Shown one piece after another: positions 17,892 to 25,842 of a stretch of 64,000 bases of DNA. Under the pieces are notes generated by a model, which had not been told where the DNA came from, searched no databases, and saw only the letters and a list, made by a program, of their open reading frames with translations. Both the position numbers and the translations under genes were made by a program. The stretch spans positions 1,612,001-1,676,000 of the forward strand of contig NZ_CP022736.1 in the NCBI RefSeq assembly GCF_002257565.1, read 5' to 3'. The DNA is from Herbaspirillum sp. meg3 (GTDB lineage Bacteria; Pseudomonadota; Gammaproteobacteria; Burkholderiales; Burkholderiaceae_D). Each line of letters starts with the position of its first letter. Position 1 is the first letter of the stretch.

Positions 17892-18374
17892 TTAATGGTT
17901 GCGTAGTGTCGCGATCTGTTCGTCCAGGCGATTGAAGCTGCCGTTCCATCCACCCTGATGACCATCGCGTTCTGCCGCTGACTGGAAGGGCGTCTGACGA
18001 AAGCGCATCCGTGTCTTGCCGTCTTCTTCGGTGAAGTCGATGGTGACCAGCGTCTCGATACCGCGTTCACCTTCTTCATCCCACGAAAAAGTGAACACCA
18101 ACCGCTCAGGTGCTTTTACCTCTTGAAACACGCCGCCTTGCCACAGCTTGCGGCCGTCTTCGACGCGATGCAGGCAGCCGCGCCAGCTGCCACCGGGGCG
18201 GACATCCATCTCCAATATGGCCGCGGGACATGTCAGCGGTCCCCACCAGTGTCGAACGTGTTCAGGATCCGTCCAAAGTTTGAAGAGCAGTTCTCGTGGC
18301 GCGTCGAAGGTGCGGGTGATATTCAGTTCACCCGCTGCGCCCAGTGGCGACGAGAATGCCGATGGCGTGTTCAT
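17892..18374 (-). CDS. SRPBCC (AHSA1/START-like) domain protein
   Basis: 160-residue hydrophobic-ligand-binding fold. LNITRTFDAPRELLFKLWTDPEHVRHWWGP is the signature start of the AHSA1 group; the C-terminal helix NGSFNRLDEQIATL closes the cavity. Start at 18374 has AAGGAG upstream, so the much longer frame is a shadow. Located 21 bp before the GFA gene. In similar ArsR operons these proteins are common but unassigned. Confidence 0.9.
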   Translation of the reverse strand: MNTPSAFSSPLGAAGELNITRTFDAPRELLFKLWTDPEHVRHWWGPLTCPAAILEMDVRPGGSWRGCLHRVEDGRKLWQGGVFQEVKAPERLVFTFSWDEEGERGIETLVTIDFTEEDGKTRMRFRQTPFQSAAERDGHQGGWNGSFNRLDEQIATLRNH

Positions 18375-18463
18375 GATGCATCTCCTTGATTGCTTCCCCG
18401 ATTCTTGGCGGGCAGCGTCATCGCCTGTCTTATTGTCTTTTGGCGAGATGTGTGAGGCTGTAA

Positions 18464-18880
18464 TCAGGCCGGCATCGGACGTTCGCAGTTGACCATCCAT
18501 GGGATGCCGAAGCGGTCGATCAGCATGCCAAAACGCACGGCCCAGAAGGTCTCTTCCAGAGGCATGCGCACTTCTGCGCCAACGTTCAAGGCGTTGAAGA
18601 CGCGCTCGGCCTCGGCCGGATCCGGCGTATTGATCGTGACGCTGAAACCTTGGGGTTTCTCCGCACAGTCTTCCTGCACGTCCGAGCCCATGACGATCTG
18701 GCCGGCAATCATGATGCGCGCGTGCATGACGCGGTTGAGCCGCTCTGCAGGCATGTCCTTGGCCATCGGCGAATCGCTGTTGCGCATCATGAAAAGGATG
18801 TCGCCACCGAAGATGCTCTTGTAAAACTGGAAGGCTTCTTCGCACTGGCCGTTGAAATTGAGATAAGTATGTAATTGCAT
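18464..18880 (-). CDS. VOC-family protein (PhnB-like)
   Basis: 138-residue glyoxalase/bleomycin-resistance fold. MQLHTYLNFNGQCEEAFQFYKSIFGG is the PhnB-type start; the end FGMLIDRFGIPWMVN matches the group. AAGGAGCAGACC precedes the ATG at 18880. Sits between ArsR and SRPBCC genes on one strand. Metal-dependent activity is not assured. Confidence 0.9.
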   Translation of the reverse strand: MQLHTYLNFNGQCEEAFQFYKSIFGGDILFMMRNSDSPMAKDMPAERLNRVMHARIMIAGQIVMGSDVQEDCAEKPQGFSVTINTPDPAEAERVFNALNVGAEVRMPLEETFWAVRFGMLIDRFGIPWMVNCERPMPA

Positions 18881-18959
18881 GGTCTGCTCCTTGTTCAAAA
18901 AGTATTTGGTAAATACGGGATAAGAAGGGTGCTGCTGAGCTTCATGCTGCTGCGACTTG

Positions 18960-19403
18960 CTATTTTTTGACTGCGGTTTTGCTTATGCTGTTTTTACCGG
19001 ATGGTTTTGTTTGTGCTTGTTCGATTTTCAAATCTGCCGTCAAGTTCGTTTCAGCCGTGCTCCCCGTGTTTGCCTGCAAGTCAAGCAAGTAGTCATCAAG
19101 GCGATCAAGGCTGGCTTCCCAGAACTGGCGGTACTGGTCGATCCAGGCATGCACTTCATGCAACGGCCGGGCTTCCAGCTTGCAAGGCCGCCACTGCGCT
19201 TCACGCCCCCGCGTGATCAGGCCGGCGCGCTCCAATACCTTGAGATGTTTGGTAATCGCCGGCGGGCTCATGTCGAATGGCGCCATTAATTCCTTGACCG
19301 ATGTCTCTCCTGAAGCCAGCCGCGCCAGAATGGCCCTCCGGGTGGGATCGGCAAGAGCGGAGAAGGTCGAGCTGAGGTGGTCAGGGGGCATGGGATTTGT
19401 CAT
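18960..19403 (-). CDS. ArsR-family transcriptional regulator
   Basis: 147-residue winged-helix repressor: FSALADPTRRAILARLASGETSVKELMAPFDMSPPAITKHLKVLERAGLI is a clear ArsR HTH. No CxC metal site is visible, so it belongs to the non-metal subgroup commonly paired with SRPBCC proteins. The C-terminal 40 residues are Lys/Thr-rich and low complexity. First gene of the ArsR-VOC-SRPBCC-GFA operon and probably its autoregulator. Confidence 0.9.
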   Translation of the reverse strand: MTNPMPPDHLSSTFSALADPTRRAILARLASGETSVKELMAPFDMSPPAITKHLKVLERAGLITRGREAQWRPCKLEARPLHEVHAWIDQYRQFWEASLDRLDDYLLDLQANTGSTAETNLTADLKIEQAQTKPSGKNSISKTAVKK

Positions 19404-19571
19404 TCTTTAATTAACTAAGTGGTAAAGTAAGGCTTCTGCATTGGTGTTGTCAAGAATTTTATGTGTCGTCATACGGATGCGTAGCCGGTCTCGAGCGCGC
19501 GCAAGACACGCAACGAAAAACCGGGGTGGCTGTTAAAATCAATGTCTTCCCACGCTTCATACGGAATCGTA

Positions 19572-20210
19572 ATGGACGCCTTTTTCTTCATCCCCGTCGC
19601 CATCATGTTGGCATTAGTGCCTGGTCCGAATAATTTTTGCGCGCTCAATAACGGCATTCGCCGCGGTGTTGGCGTGGCGCTGCTGGCGACCTTTGGCCGT
19701 GTGACGGCGTTTGCCATTTTTTTAACGATTTCAGCCGTGGGGCTCGGCGCCATGTTGCTGGCTTCCGAAACCGCATTCACGGCGGTGAAGTGGGTGGGGG
19801 CGGTCTACCTGTTTTATCTCGGCTATCGCGCCTGGCGCAGCCGTGAATTTCATGGTCTCGAACTGGCCGACGGCGTGGAAAAAGCCGGTGCAAGCGTACC
19901 GCTGCAAAAGAGCGTTCGCGCGCTGGTGATGCAGGAGTTCTTGCTTGGTATCACCAACCCGAAAGCGATCATGTTGTTCGCGGCGATCTTCCCGCAGTTC
20001 ATCGACGCCGCACGTCCGGCGCCACATCAGTTTTTGGTCTTGGGATCGATTTATCTGTGCGCCGAATTCGTATCGAGTGCGGTCTATTCTCTCTGCGGCA
20101 AGCAGATCCGCCGCTTCATCCGGACGTCGCGCGGCGTTGCACGCCTGAACAAGGCGACCGGTGGTTTCTTTATCGGCGCCGGTGCGCTGTTGCTGGCGGC
20201 GCGTCAGTAG
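19572..20210 (+). CDS. LysE/RhtB-family amino-acid exporter
   Basis: 212-residue inner-membrane exporter with six hydrophobic helices. The signature VPGPNNFCALNNGIRRG near the N-terminus and FLLGITNPKAIMLFAAIFPQF in the middle are the two conserved LysE/RhtB blocks. Start taken at MDAFFFIPVA; a longer start 10 codons upstream has no better ribosome site. Substrate unknown (threonine, homoserine, lysine or similar). Confidence 0.88.
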   Translation: MDAFFFIPVAIMLALVPGPNNFCALNNGIRRGVGVALLATFGRVTAFAIFLTISAVGLGAMLLASETAFTAVKWVGAVYLFYLGYRAWRSREFHGLELADGVEKAGASVPLQKSVRALVMQEFLLGITNPKAIMLFAAIFPQFIDAARPAPHQFLVLGSIYLCAEFVSSAVYSLCGKQIRRFIRTSRGVARLNKATGGFFIGAGALLLAARQ

Positions 20211-20243
20211 TCGGAATAGTTGCAGCCATCAAAAGGCTGCCGG

Positions 20244-20828
20244 CTATTCTTTGTCCTGATTGATGGCGTTGAGCAGTTGCAGATGCCGTTCGATTTCAAA
20301 CACGTGGGCATCCTCTTTGCCCAGTTCGCGTAAAGCGACGGCGAGGCCGAGCAGGTAGTCGGCATTGCGCCCGCTGGGGCCTTCTGCAACGGCGATCTGG
20401 CGTGCTATGTCGTGCTCCGGGGCCGGACCGAGGAAAGCAGCATTCTCTTCGGTCGCGATATAGATCAATCCTTCTGCGCTGCTGTGATCCTCAAAAATGA
20501 TGTCGGTCGACAGACGCAGATAGCCGTTCTTTTCGCGGTAGTCCAGATGGTCGAATACTTCCGGCGTGATCAGGTACGCCATGCCCGCGCAGGTTGCTCC
20601 CTCATCCTGGATCAATGTCACCACACGCCCCGGCGCCTGTACGGTACCGCGATGGTCATGCGAGCCTTGCCAGAAGCGGCGGCTCCAGCCCACGATATGG
20701 GCGGGGCGACGCTCGATGAACGGAAAATCTGCCTTGAAGATCAGTGAGCCATAGCCGAACAGCCACACGCTGTCATGCTGGTCGAACTTGGTCATGGCTT
20801 TGTTGCGGGAGATGGTGTTGTCGGACAT
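20244..20828 (-). CDS. ChaC-family glutathione-specific gamma-glutamylcyclotransferase
   Basis: 194-residue cytosolic enzyme that degrades glutathione to 5-oxoproline and Cys-Gly. The substrate loop VWLFGYGSLIFKADFP and the GWSRRFWQGSHDHRGT block are diagnostic for ChaC; the probable catalytic Glu is in LDYREKNGYLR. Convergent with the LysE gene. Start could be MTKFDQ 11 codons later. Confidence 0.9.
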   Translation of the reverse strand: MSDNTISRNKAMTKFDQHDSVWLFGYGSLIFKADFPFIERRPAHIVGWSRRFWQGSHDHRGTVQAPGRVVTLIQDEGATCAGMAYLITPEVFDHLDYREKNGYLRLSTDIIFEDHSSAEGLIYIATEENAAFLGPAPEHDIARQIAVAEGPSGRNADYLLGLAVALRELGKEDAHVFEIERHLQLLNAINQDKE

Positions 20829-21170
20829 GAGCTGGTTTGGTGACTGGGGAGGGCAGGCGCCTCGGATAGGGAAATTATAAGGGCAAGGCTATTTCGCTTC
20901 AGTCAGCATTGATCTCTGGTGCCGAGCGATGTGGACAACGTTTGCAATGGAGAGATTCCGGAACCATCTGGAAGAGCGTGCTGGATGTTGCTTTGCAGCA
21001 TCGTTGTCACATCTCAAGATGAGATCAGGACGTGTCTGTTGCCAGACTGAAGACGAGAGTCGGGGTTAGCGAGAGGCGTCTTGCGGTGAGGGGTTTTGGG
21101 AGGGTGGCAAGCAGGGTAGAGCAACACCGTTCCGCGCACCGATGGAGTGGGCGGAACGGAAAGAGGAGGT
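20829..21170. other. Intergenic region without recognisable gene
   Basis: About 340 bp between the ChaC gene and a small ORF. I see a hairpin (GTTCCGC / GCGGAAC near 21128-21158) but no T-run and no believable coding frame. Confidence 0.5.
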
Positions 21171-21323
21171 TCAGCTCTTGTCGTGGTTCTGGTCCATATT
21201 GGACAGGCCGGAGTACATGCCGCAGCAATGCGGCTCGCCTCGATGGGAGCCGGTCGTCAGGGCACTGGAGTCGTTCAGATAGTCGACCAGTTTTCTGTAG
21301 AGTGTCGCGAAGTACTTTTTCAT
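21171..21323 (-). CDS. Small hypothetical protein (50 aa)
   Basis: MKKYFATLYRKLVDYLNDSS followed by a His/Cys-containing tail (HRGEPHCCGMY). AAGGGGGACATC before the ATG is a good ribosome site. No signal peptide or membrane helix. Two adjacent cysteines and three histidines could bind metal, but this is speculation. Family not recognised. Confidence 0.5.
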   Translation of the reverse strand: MKKYFATLYRKLVDYLNDSSALTTGSHRGEPHCCGMYSGLSNMDQNHDKS

Positions 21324-21552
21324 GATGTCCCCCTTTTCCTTGTTGAGACACTGTTGCCAACCGCACGCCATTACGTAACCAACTATGTAATCGTTTTCAT
21401 TTTTTACGACAACCGTAAAAACCGTGCGACCTGTAAATAGTTTATATCATTTATTCTACGAGGGGCGGGCTTTCGCGTCTATCAGGCTTTTCCTGAGGGA
21501 AATGTGGCTTTTTTGTCTTATTTTCAGCTTCATTTCTGGTGGTTCGTCGTAT

Positions 21553-22431
21553 TTAATCTGACGTTGCTTCTACCTCTGCAGCGTGCGCCAGAAGCCAGTT
21601 CTGAAACGCCAGCATCGCCGGTGTCGGCTGTTTTGACTTCAGACGCGTGAGCCAATAGGCGCCGTGACTGATGGAAATGTCGAACGGGCAGGCCAGCCGT
21701 CCTTCACGCAATTCACGCTCGAACATGTTGACCGGTAGTAAGGCCACGCCCGCCTGCTGCGCCACCGCTTCCGCCATCGTCAGCGACGAGTCGAACACAA
21801 AACCGCGTATCGGCGGGCAGGGTGTGGCGGCAGCGGCAAACCAGCTGTTCCATTCGTCAGTTCGGTAAGAGCGCAGCAGCGTTTCGCTTGCAAGATCCTG
21901 CGGGCGCCGCAGACGCGGAGCGATCGCCGGCGCGCACATGGGCGACAGCGGTGCAGCAAACAGGCGGTCGGCGTCGGTGCCGTGCCACGCGCCATCACCG
22001 AAGCGAATGGCGTAATCGAGTCCTTCGCCGGCCAGGTCAACGCGGTTGTTGTTGGTCAGCAGACGCAAATCGACGAAAGGATTGGTCTTCTGAAACTCGC
22101 GCAGCCGCGGCATCAGCCAGCCGACGGCAAAGGTGCCGACCACGCCCAGCGTCAGCACTTCACGCATCTGCCCGTTCTCGAATTGGCCGAGCACGTTGCT
22201 GATGCGTTCGAACGATTCCGCCAGCACCGGCAGCAGCGCCAGGCCTTCGTCCGTGAGTGCCAGACCGCGCGGCAAGCGGCGAAACAAGGCCACGCCCATG
22301 CGCTCCTCCAGATTTTTGACCTGCATGCTGACGGCCGTCTGGGTGACGTTGAGTTCGTCTGCAGCGTGGGTAAAGCTCAGATGGCGGGCCGCCACTTCGA
22401 AGGCACGTAAAGCATTGAGGGGTAGGTGCAT
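21553..22431 (-). CDS. ampR: AmpR-like LysR regulator of beta-lactamase
   Basis: 292-residue LysR protein. The N-terminus PLNALRAFEVAARHLSFTHAADELNVTQTAVSMQVKNLEERMGV is the GcvA/AmpR-type HTH, and the effector domain shows TLGVVGTFAVGWLMPRL, typical of AmpR. It is divergent from a class A beta-lactamase with about 110 bp between starts. In such pairs (AmpR/AmpC, PenR/PenA) the regulator senses muropeptide/UDP-MurNAc-pentapeptide balance and induces the enzyme; that role here is inferred from position and sequence. Confidence 0.88.
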   Translation of the reverse strand: MHLPLNALRAFEVAARHLSFTHAADELNVTQTAVSMQVKNLEERMGVALFRRLPRGLALTDEGLALLPVLAESFERISNVLGQFENGQMREVLTLGVVGTFAVGWLMPRLREFQKTNPFVDLRLLTNNNRVDLAGEGLDYAIRFGDGAWHGTDADRLFAAPLSPMCAPAIAPRLRRPQDLASETLLRSYRTDEWNSWFAAAATPCPPIRGFVFDSSLTMAEAVAQQAGVALLPVNMFERELREGRLACPFDISISHGAYWLTRLKSKQPTPAMLAFQNWLLAHAAEVEATSD

Positions 22432-22543
22432 AGAATTTATTTGATATCAGTTTTTCTGTGGTCTGATGCCAATTATCGTGAATTGCGAGGGCATCCGTTG
22501 CTGCCTATCATTTCGCTTCATCTCCATTTTTGCAAGGAAAATT

Positions 22544-23443
22544 ATGATTGCGAGAAGACAATTTCTTACGCTGGCCGGGCTGGCATTGAGTGGTACCGCC
22601 ACGGGCGTTTTTGCAGCAGGGAATAAAGAACTAAAAAAATCTATGGGCTCGTCCTCAATCGTTTCTCAGCTGGCGAAGCTGGAAGCAAGCGTCGGCGGCC
22701 GTCTCGGCGTGGATATTATTGACAGCGCCACGCAGCGTCGCTGGGGTTATCGGGCGGATGAACGCTTCCCGATGTGCAGCACTTTCAAGTTCCTGGCATC
22801 TGCCGCCGTCCTCAAGCGTGTCGACGCCGGACAAGAGCAGCTCGACCGCCGCATCATTTACGGCAATGACGTACTGGTGTCGTATTCGCCAACGACCAGC
22901 AAGCATGTCGGTGGCGACGGCCTGACGCTGGGGCAATTGTGCGAGGCCGCGCTGACACTGAGCGACAACACCGCGGCCAACCTGATCCTCAAAAGCCTCG
23001 GCGGGCTGGAGCCGTTCAACAAGTTCATCAAATCGCTGGGTGACAAGCAGACCCGGCTGGATCGCTTCGAGACCGAGCTCAATACTGCCATTCCCGGCGA
23101 TCCGCGCGACACCACCACACCTGCTGCCATGAGCGATAACCTGCAACACGTCTTGCTGGGCGACGTGCTGTCGCCATCGTCGCGCGCGCAACTGATCGCA
23201 TGGATGCGCAGCAACAAGACCGGCGACCGCCGTGTGCGTGCCGGCATGCAGCATGGATGGACGGTGGGCGACAAGACCGGCTCGGGGGACTACGGCACGA
23301 CCAACACCATCGCCATCATCTGGCCACCGCAAGGCAAGCCCTTGCTGGCGTCGATCTACCTGACCAGAACCAAGGCGCCCGAGGATCAGCGCAATGCCGT
23401 GTTGGCCGAAGTAGGCAAGATCATCGTCGGTCTTGATCGTTGA
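22544..23443 (+). CDS. bla: Class A beta-lactamase with Tat-type signal
   Basis: 299-residue periplasmic serine beta-lactamase. The signal begins MIARRQFLTLAG, a twin-arginine motif. Catalytic elements: S79-T-F-K82 (Ambler 70-73), S140-D-N142 (130-132), E176-T-E-L-N (166-170) and K-T-G-S-G (234 box). Cys78 precedes the active Ser (Ambler 69), but the position after KTGS is Gly rather than Cys, so the C69-C238 disulfide of KPC/SME-type carbapenemases is absent. Start at 22544 has AAGGAAAATT upstream. Probably induced via the divergent AmpR-like gene. Confidence 0.93.
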   Translation: MIARRQFLTLAGLALSGTATGVFAAGNKELKKSMGSSSIVSQLAKLEASVGGRLGVDIIDSATQRRWGYRADERFPMCSTFKFLASAAVLKRVDAGQEQLDRRIIYGNDVLVSYSPTTSKHVGGDGLTLGQLCEAALTLSDNTAANLILKSLGGLEPFNKFIKSLGDKQTRLDRFETELNTAIPGDPRDTTTPAAMSDNLQHVLLGDVLSPSSRAQLIAWMRSNKTGDRRVRAGMQHGWTVGDKTGSGDYGTTNTIAIIWPPQGKPLLASIYLTRTKAPEDQRNAVLAEVGKIIVGLDR

Positions 23444-23530
23444 TGCGGTGCTTCGCAGATTGGCGGGGCAGCTTGTTGTTTAAAGGTAAATTATTCGCTG
23501 ATTTTTCCTGAAAAAGGCCGTTTGGAAACA

Positions 23531-23558
23531 CCAAAGCCCCGATTTACGGGGCTTTTCG
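23531..23558 (+). terminator. Terminator after beta-lactamase gene
   Basis: Stem AAAGCCCCG / CGGGGCTTTT with a 5-nt loop and a short T-run, 90 bp downstream of bla. Confidence 0.7.
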
Positions 23559-23702
23559 GCTGATGTTGCTGTAAATCAAATCACTGGTTTCGATGTGTAA
23601 TAGCGCTCTTTGCCGGTGTATCGGCAGGGCAGGTGTGCCGCGCACACAGGAACATTGAAAACAAGCCGCAACAGCGGCGGAAACCAGGGATGGAAACAAG
23701 CA

Positions 23703-25325
23703 ATGAACATTATCGGAAACATGAAGATCGGCAAGCGTCTCACGTTGGGCTTTGCCCTCATTCTGGCCTTTTCCATTGTGATTACCGGCATCGGTATCTG
23801 GCGTTTGCAGGCCGTGTCGGACGCGACGCGCGACATGATGAGCCAGCCGCTGCTGAAGGAACGTCTGATCGGCGACTGGTACGCCAATCTCGCCAGCGGC
23901 ATTCGTCGCACCATCGCCATCGCCAAGAGCAGTGATCCCGCGCTCGGCCCTTACTTTGCGGCAGAGGCAGCAGCATCGTCCAAGAGCTCCGGCGAATACC
24001 AGAAGAAGGTGGAAGCCTTGTTGGAAACGGACGAAGAAAAGAAGCTGTTCCAGCAGATCGGCGAGCAGCGCAAGATCTATTTGGTTTCACGCGACGACAT
24101 CAACAAGGCTAAGGCAGCGGGCAATATCGAAGAAGCTGAGCGCGTGCTTGAGAAGGTCTTCGTTCCGGCCTCGACGGCGTATCAGGACACCATGCGCAAG
24201 CTGGTTGAACTGCAGCGCAAGGATATCGATGAAACCGCTCTGCATATCGACGTCATCGCCAATGAAAGCCGCGTTCTGCTGCTGGTGCTGGAAGGCCTGA
24301 TTCTGGCGCTGGGCGTGCTGTGCGCCTGGTACCTGACGGTCGGTATCACACGTCCGATCAATACCGCCGTCGTCCTCTCGCGTCGTGTGGCCGAGGGTGA
24401 CCTGACTGCCAACGTCAACGTCAACAGCAAGGACGAAACCGGCCAGCTGCTGCAAGCTCTGCAAGACATGAGCAACAGCCTGCGCGGCATCGTCACCAAC
24501 GTGCGCAGCGGCACCGATACCATTGCCACCGCATCGAGCGAAATCGCCGCCGGCAATCTGGATCTCTCCTCGCGTACCGAGCAACAAGCCAGCGCACTGG
24601 AAGAAACCGCGTCCTCGATGGAAGAGTTGATCTCCACCGTCAAGCAAAACGCCGACAACGCGCGCCAAGCCAACCAGTTGGCGGTATCCGCTTCCGAAAT
24701 CGCTACTCAGGGCGGTGGCGTGGTCGGGCAGGTGGTCGATACCATGGGCGCAATCAATGATTCGTCACGCAAGATCGTCGACATCATCAGCGTGATTGAC
24801 GGTATCGCCTTCCAAACCAATATTCTTGCGCTCAACGCCGCCGTGGAAGCAGCACGTGCCGGCGAACAAGGCCGAGGCTTTGCGGTGGTCGCCTCGGAGG
24901 TTCGTAGTTTGGCGCAACGCTCTGCCGCAGCGGCCAAAGAGATCAAGGTATTGATCAACGATTCCGTCGAAAAAGTCGGCAATGGCAGCAAGCTGGTCGA
25001 GCAAGCCGGCGCGACCATGCAAGAAGTGGTCGACAGCGTCAAGCGTGTGACCGACATCGTCGGCGAGATCAGCTCCGCCAGTCAGGAGCAGACTATGGGC
25101 ATCGAGCAGATCAACCATGCGATCACGCAGATGGATCAGGTCACCCAGCAAAATGCGGCATTGGTGGAAGAGGCTGCTGCTGCGGCTGCGTCGATGCAGA
25201 CCCAGGCCGACAGCCTGGCGCAACTGGTGAGCGTCTTCACTATCAGCGCGATCAATGGCAATCCGGCACTGCCGCAGGCACGCCGCACCATCGACATCAC
25301 GCCGAAGGAGCCGCGTTTGTCCTGA
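23703..25325 (+). CDS. Methyl-accepting chemotaxis protein with 4-helix-bundle sensor
   Basis: 540-residue chemoreceptor. TM1 at about 12-32, a periplasmic four-helix-bundle region at about 33-190 (4HB_MCP-type, helical and charged, with DMMSQPLLKERLIGDWYANL), TM2 at about 193-213, HAMP (RRVAEGDLTANVNVNSKDE), then the signalling hairpin with the invariant DGIAFQTNILALNAAVEAAR region. No C-terminal NWETF-like tether, unlike the receptor at 4907-6682. Start chosen at MNIIGNMKIG, preceded by GGAAACAAGCA. Confidence 0.92.
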   Translation: MNIIGNMKIGKRLTLGFALILAFSIVITGIGIWRLQAVSDATRDMMSQPLLKERLIGDWYANLASGIRRTIAIAKSSDPALGPYFAAEAAASSKSSGEYQKKVEALLETDEEKKLFQQIGEQRKIYLVSRDDINKAKAAGNIEEAERVLEKVFVPASTAYQDTMRKLVELQRKDIDETALHIDVIANESRVLLLVLEGLILALGVLCAWYLTVGITRPINTAVVLSRRVAEGDLTANVNVNSKDETGQLLQALQDMSNSLRGIVTNVRSGTDTIATASSEIAAGNLDLSSRTEQQASALEETASSMEELISTVKQNADNARQANQLAVSASEIATQGGGVVGQVVDTMGAINDSSRKIVDIISVIDGIAFQTNILALNAAVEAARAGEQGRGFAVVASEVRSLAQRSAAAAKEIKVLINDSVEKVGNGSKLVEQAGATMQEVVDSVKRVTDIVGEISSASQEQTMGIEQINHAITQMDQVTQQNAALVEEAAAAAASMQTQADSLAQLVSVFTISAINGNPALPQARRTIDITPKEPRLS

Positions 25326-25360
25326 TCCGGCAAGATGCCGCTTTTCGCTGCTCGACGGTA

Positions 25361-25396
25361 TGAAGCCCGGCCCTGCAAAGGTCCGGGCTTTTTTAT
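25361..25396 (+). terminator. Rho-independent terminator
   Basis: Stem AAGCCCGG(A)CC-type pairing AGCCCGG / CCGGGCT followed by T6, 40 bp after the chemoreceptor stop. Confidence 0.8.
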
Positions 25397-25420
25397 CGAC
25401 ATCAGGCATCGGCATCAGGC

Positions 25421-25461
25421 TGGATATCCGGAAAGTGGGTGTCCGGGATTCCGGATATCCG
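25421..25461 (+). promoter_or_regulatory. Paired palindromic upstream activator site, probable DctD-type enhancer
   Basis: Two copies of the palindrome GGATATCC (25422-25429 and 25453-25460), each extended by CCGG on the facing side, centres 31 bp apart (about three helical turns). They lie 90-130 bp upstream of a sigma-54 promoter ahead of kgtP, whose locus encodes a sigma-54 activator (29163-30500). Binding by that activator is inferred. Confidence 0.65.
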
Positions 25462-25550
25462 CAAATTCAAGCCTCGGCTTTTGCTGCCGTGATTTTTAAA
25501 TCCTCTTTTAAATCAAAGGCTTGATGTTTGCTTACTGTCGTGTCCCCGAC

Positions 25551-25566
25551 TGGCACGAAGCCTGCA
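25551..25566 (+). promoter_or_regulatory. Sigma-54 (-24/-12) promoter of kgtP
   Basis: TGGCACG-AAGC-CTGCA matches the consensus TGGCACG-N4-TTGCA at all but one position, with the invariant GG and GC separated by exactly 10 nt. It lies about 277 bp upstream of the kgtP ATG. The long 5' leader contains a start-stop codon pair with a good ribosome site at 25591-25605. Confidence 0.75.
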
Positions 25567-25842
25567 TTAGGAATCTGAAAAATAAAAATCAGGAGACAGA
25601 TGTGACGCCAACTTCCTCGCAGTAGATCAACGTCCTTTTCTTGCTCTTGTCGTGCCGCTTTCTGACGCGGATTACGATTGCAGGCGCTTTTTGCCCCTTT
25701 TTCGGCAGCATACGGAATGAAGCAAGCATGTAGAAACACATCGGCAGGTTCGTCGAGGGGTTCGTCAATCGATTTTCAACATGTGTTGCATGCATCGTGT
25801 ACCGCCTTTTTAATAAATACAGGGATACATCCGGAGATAACG

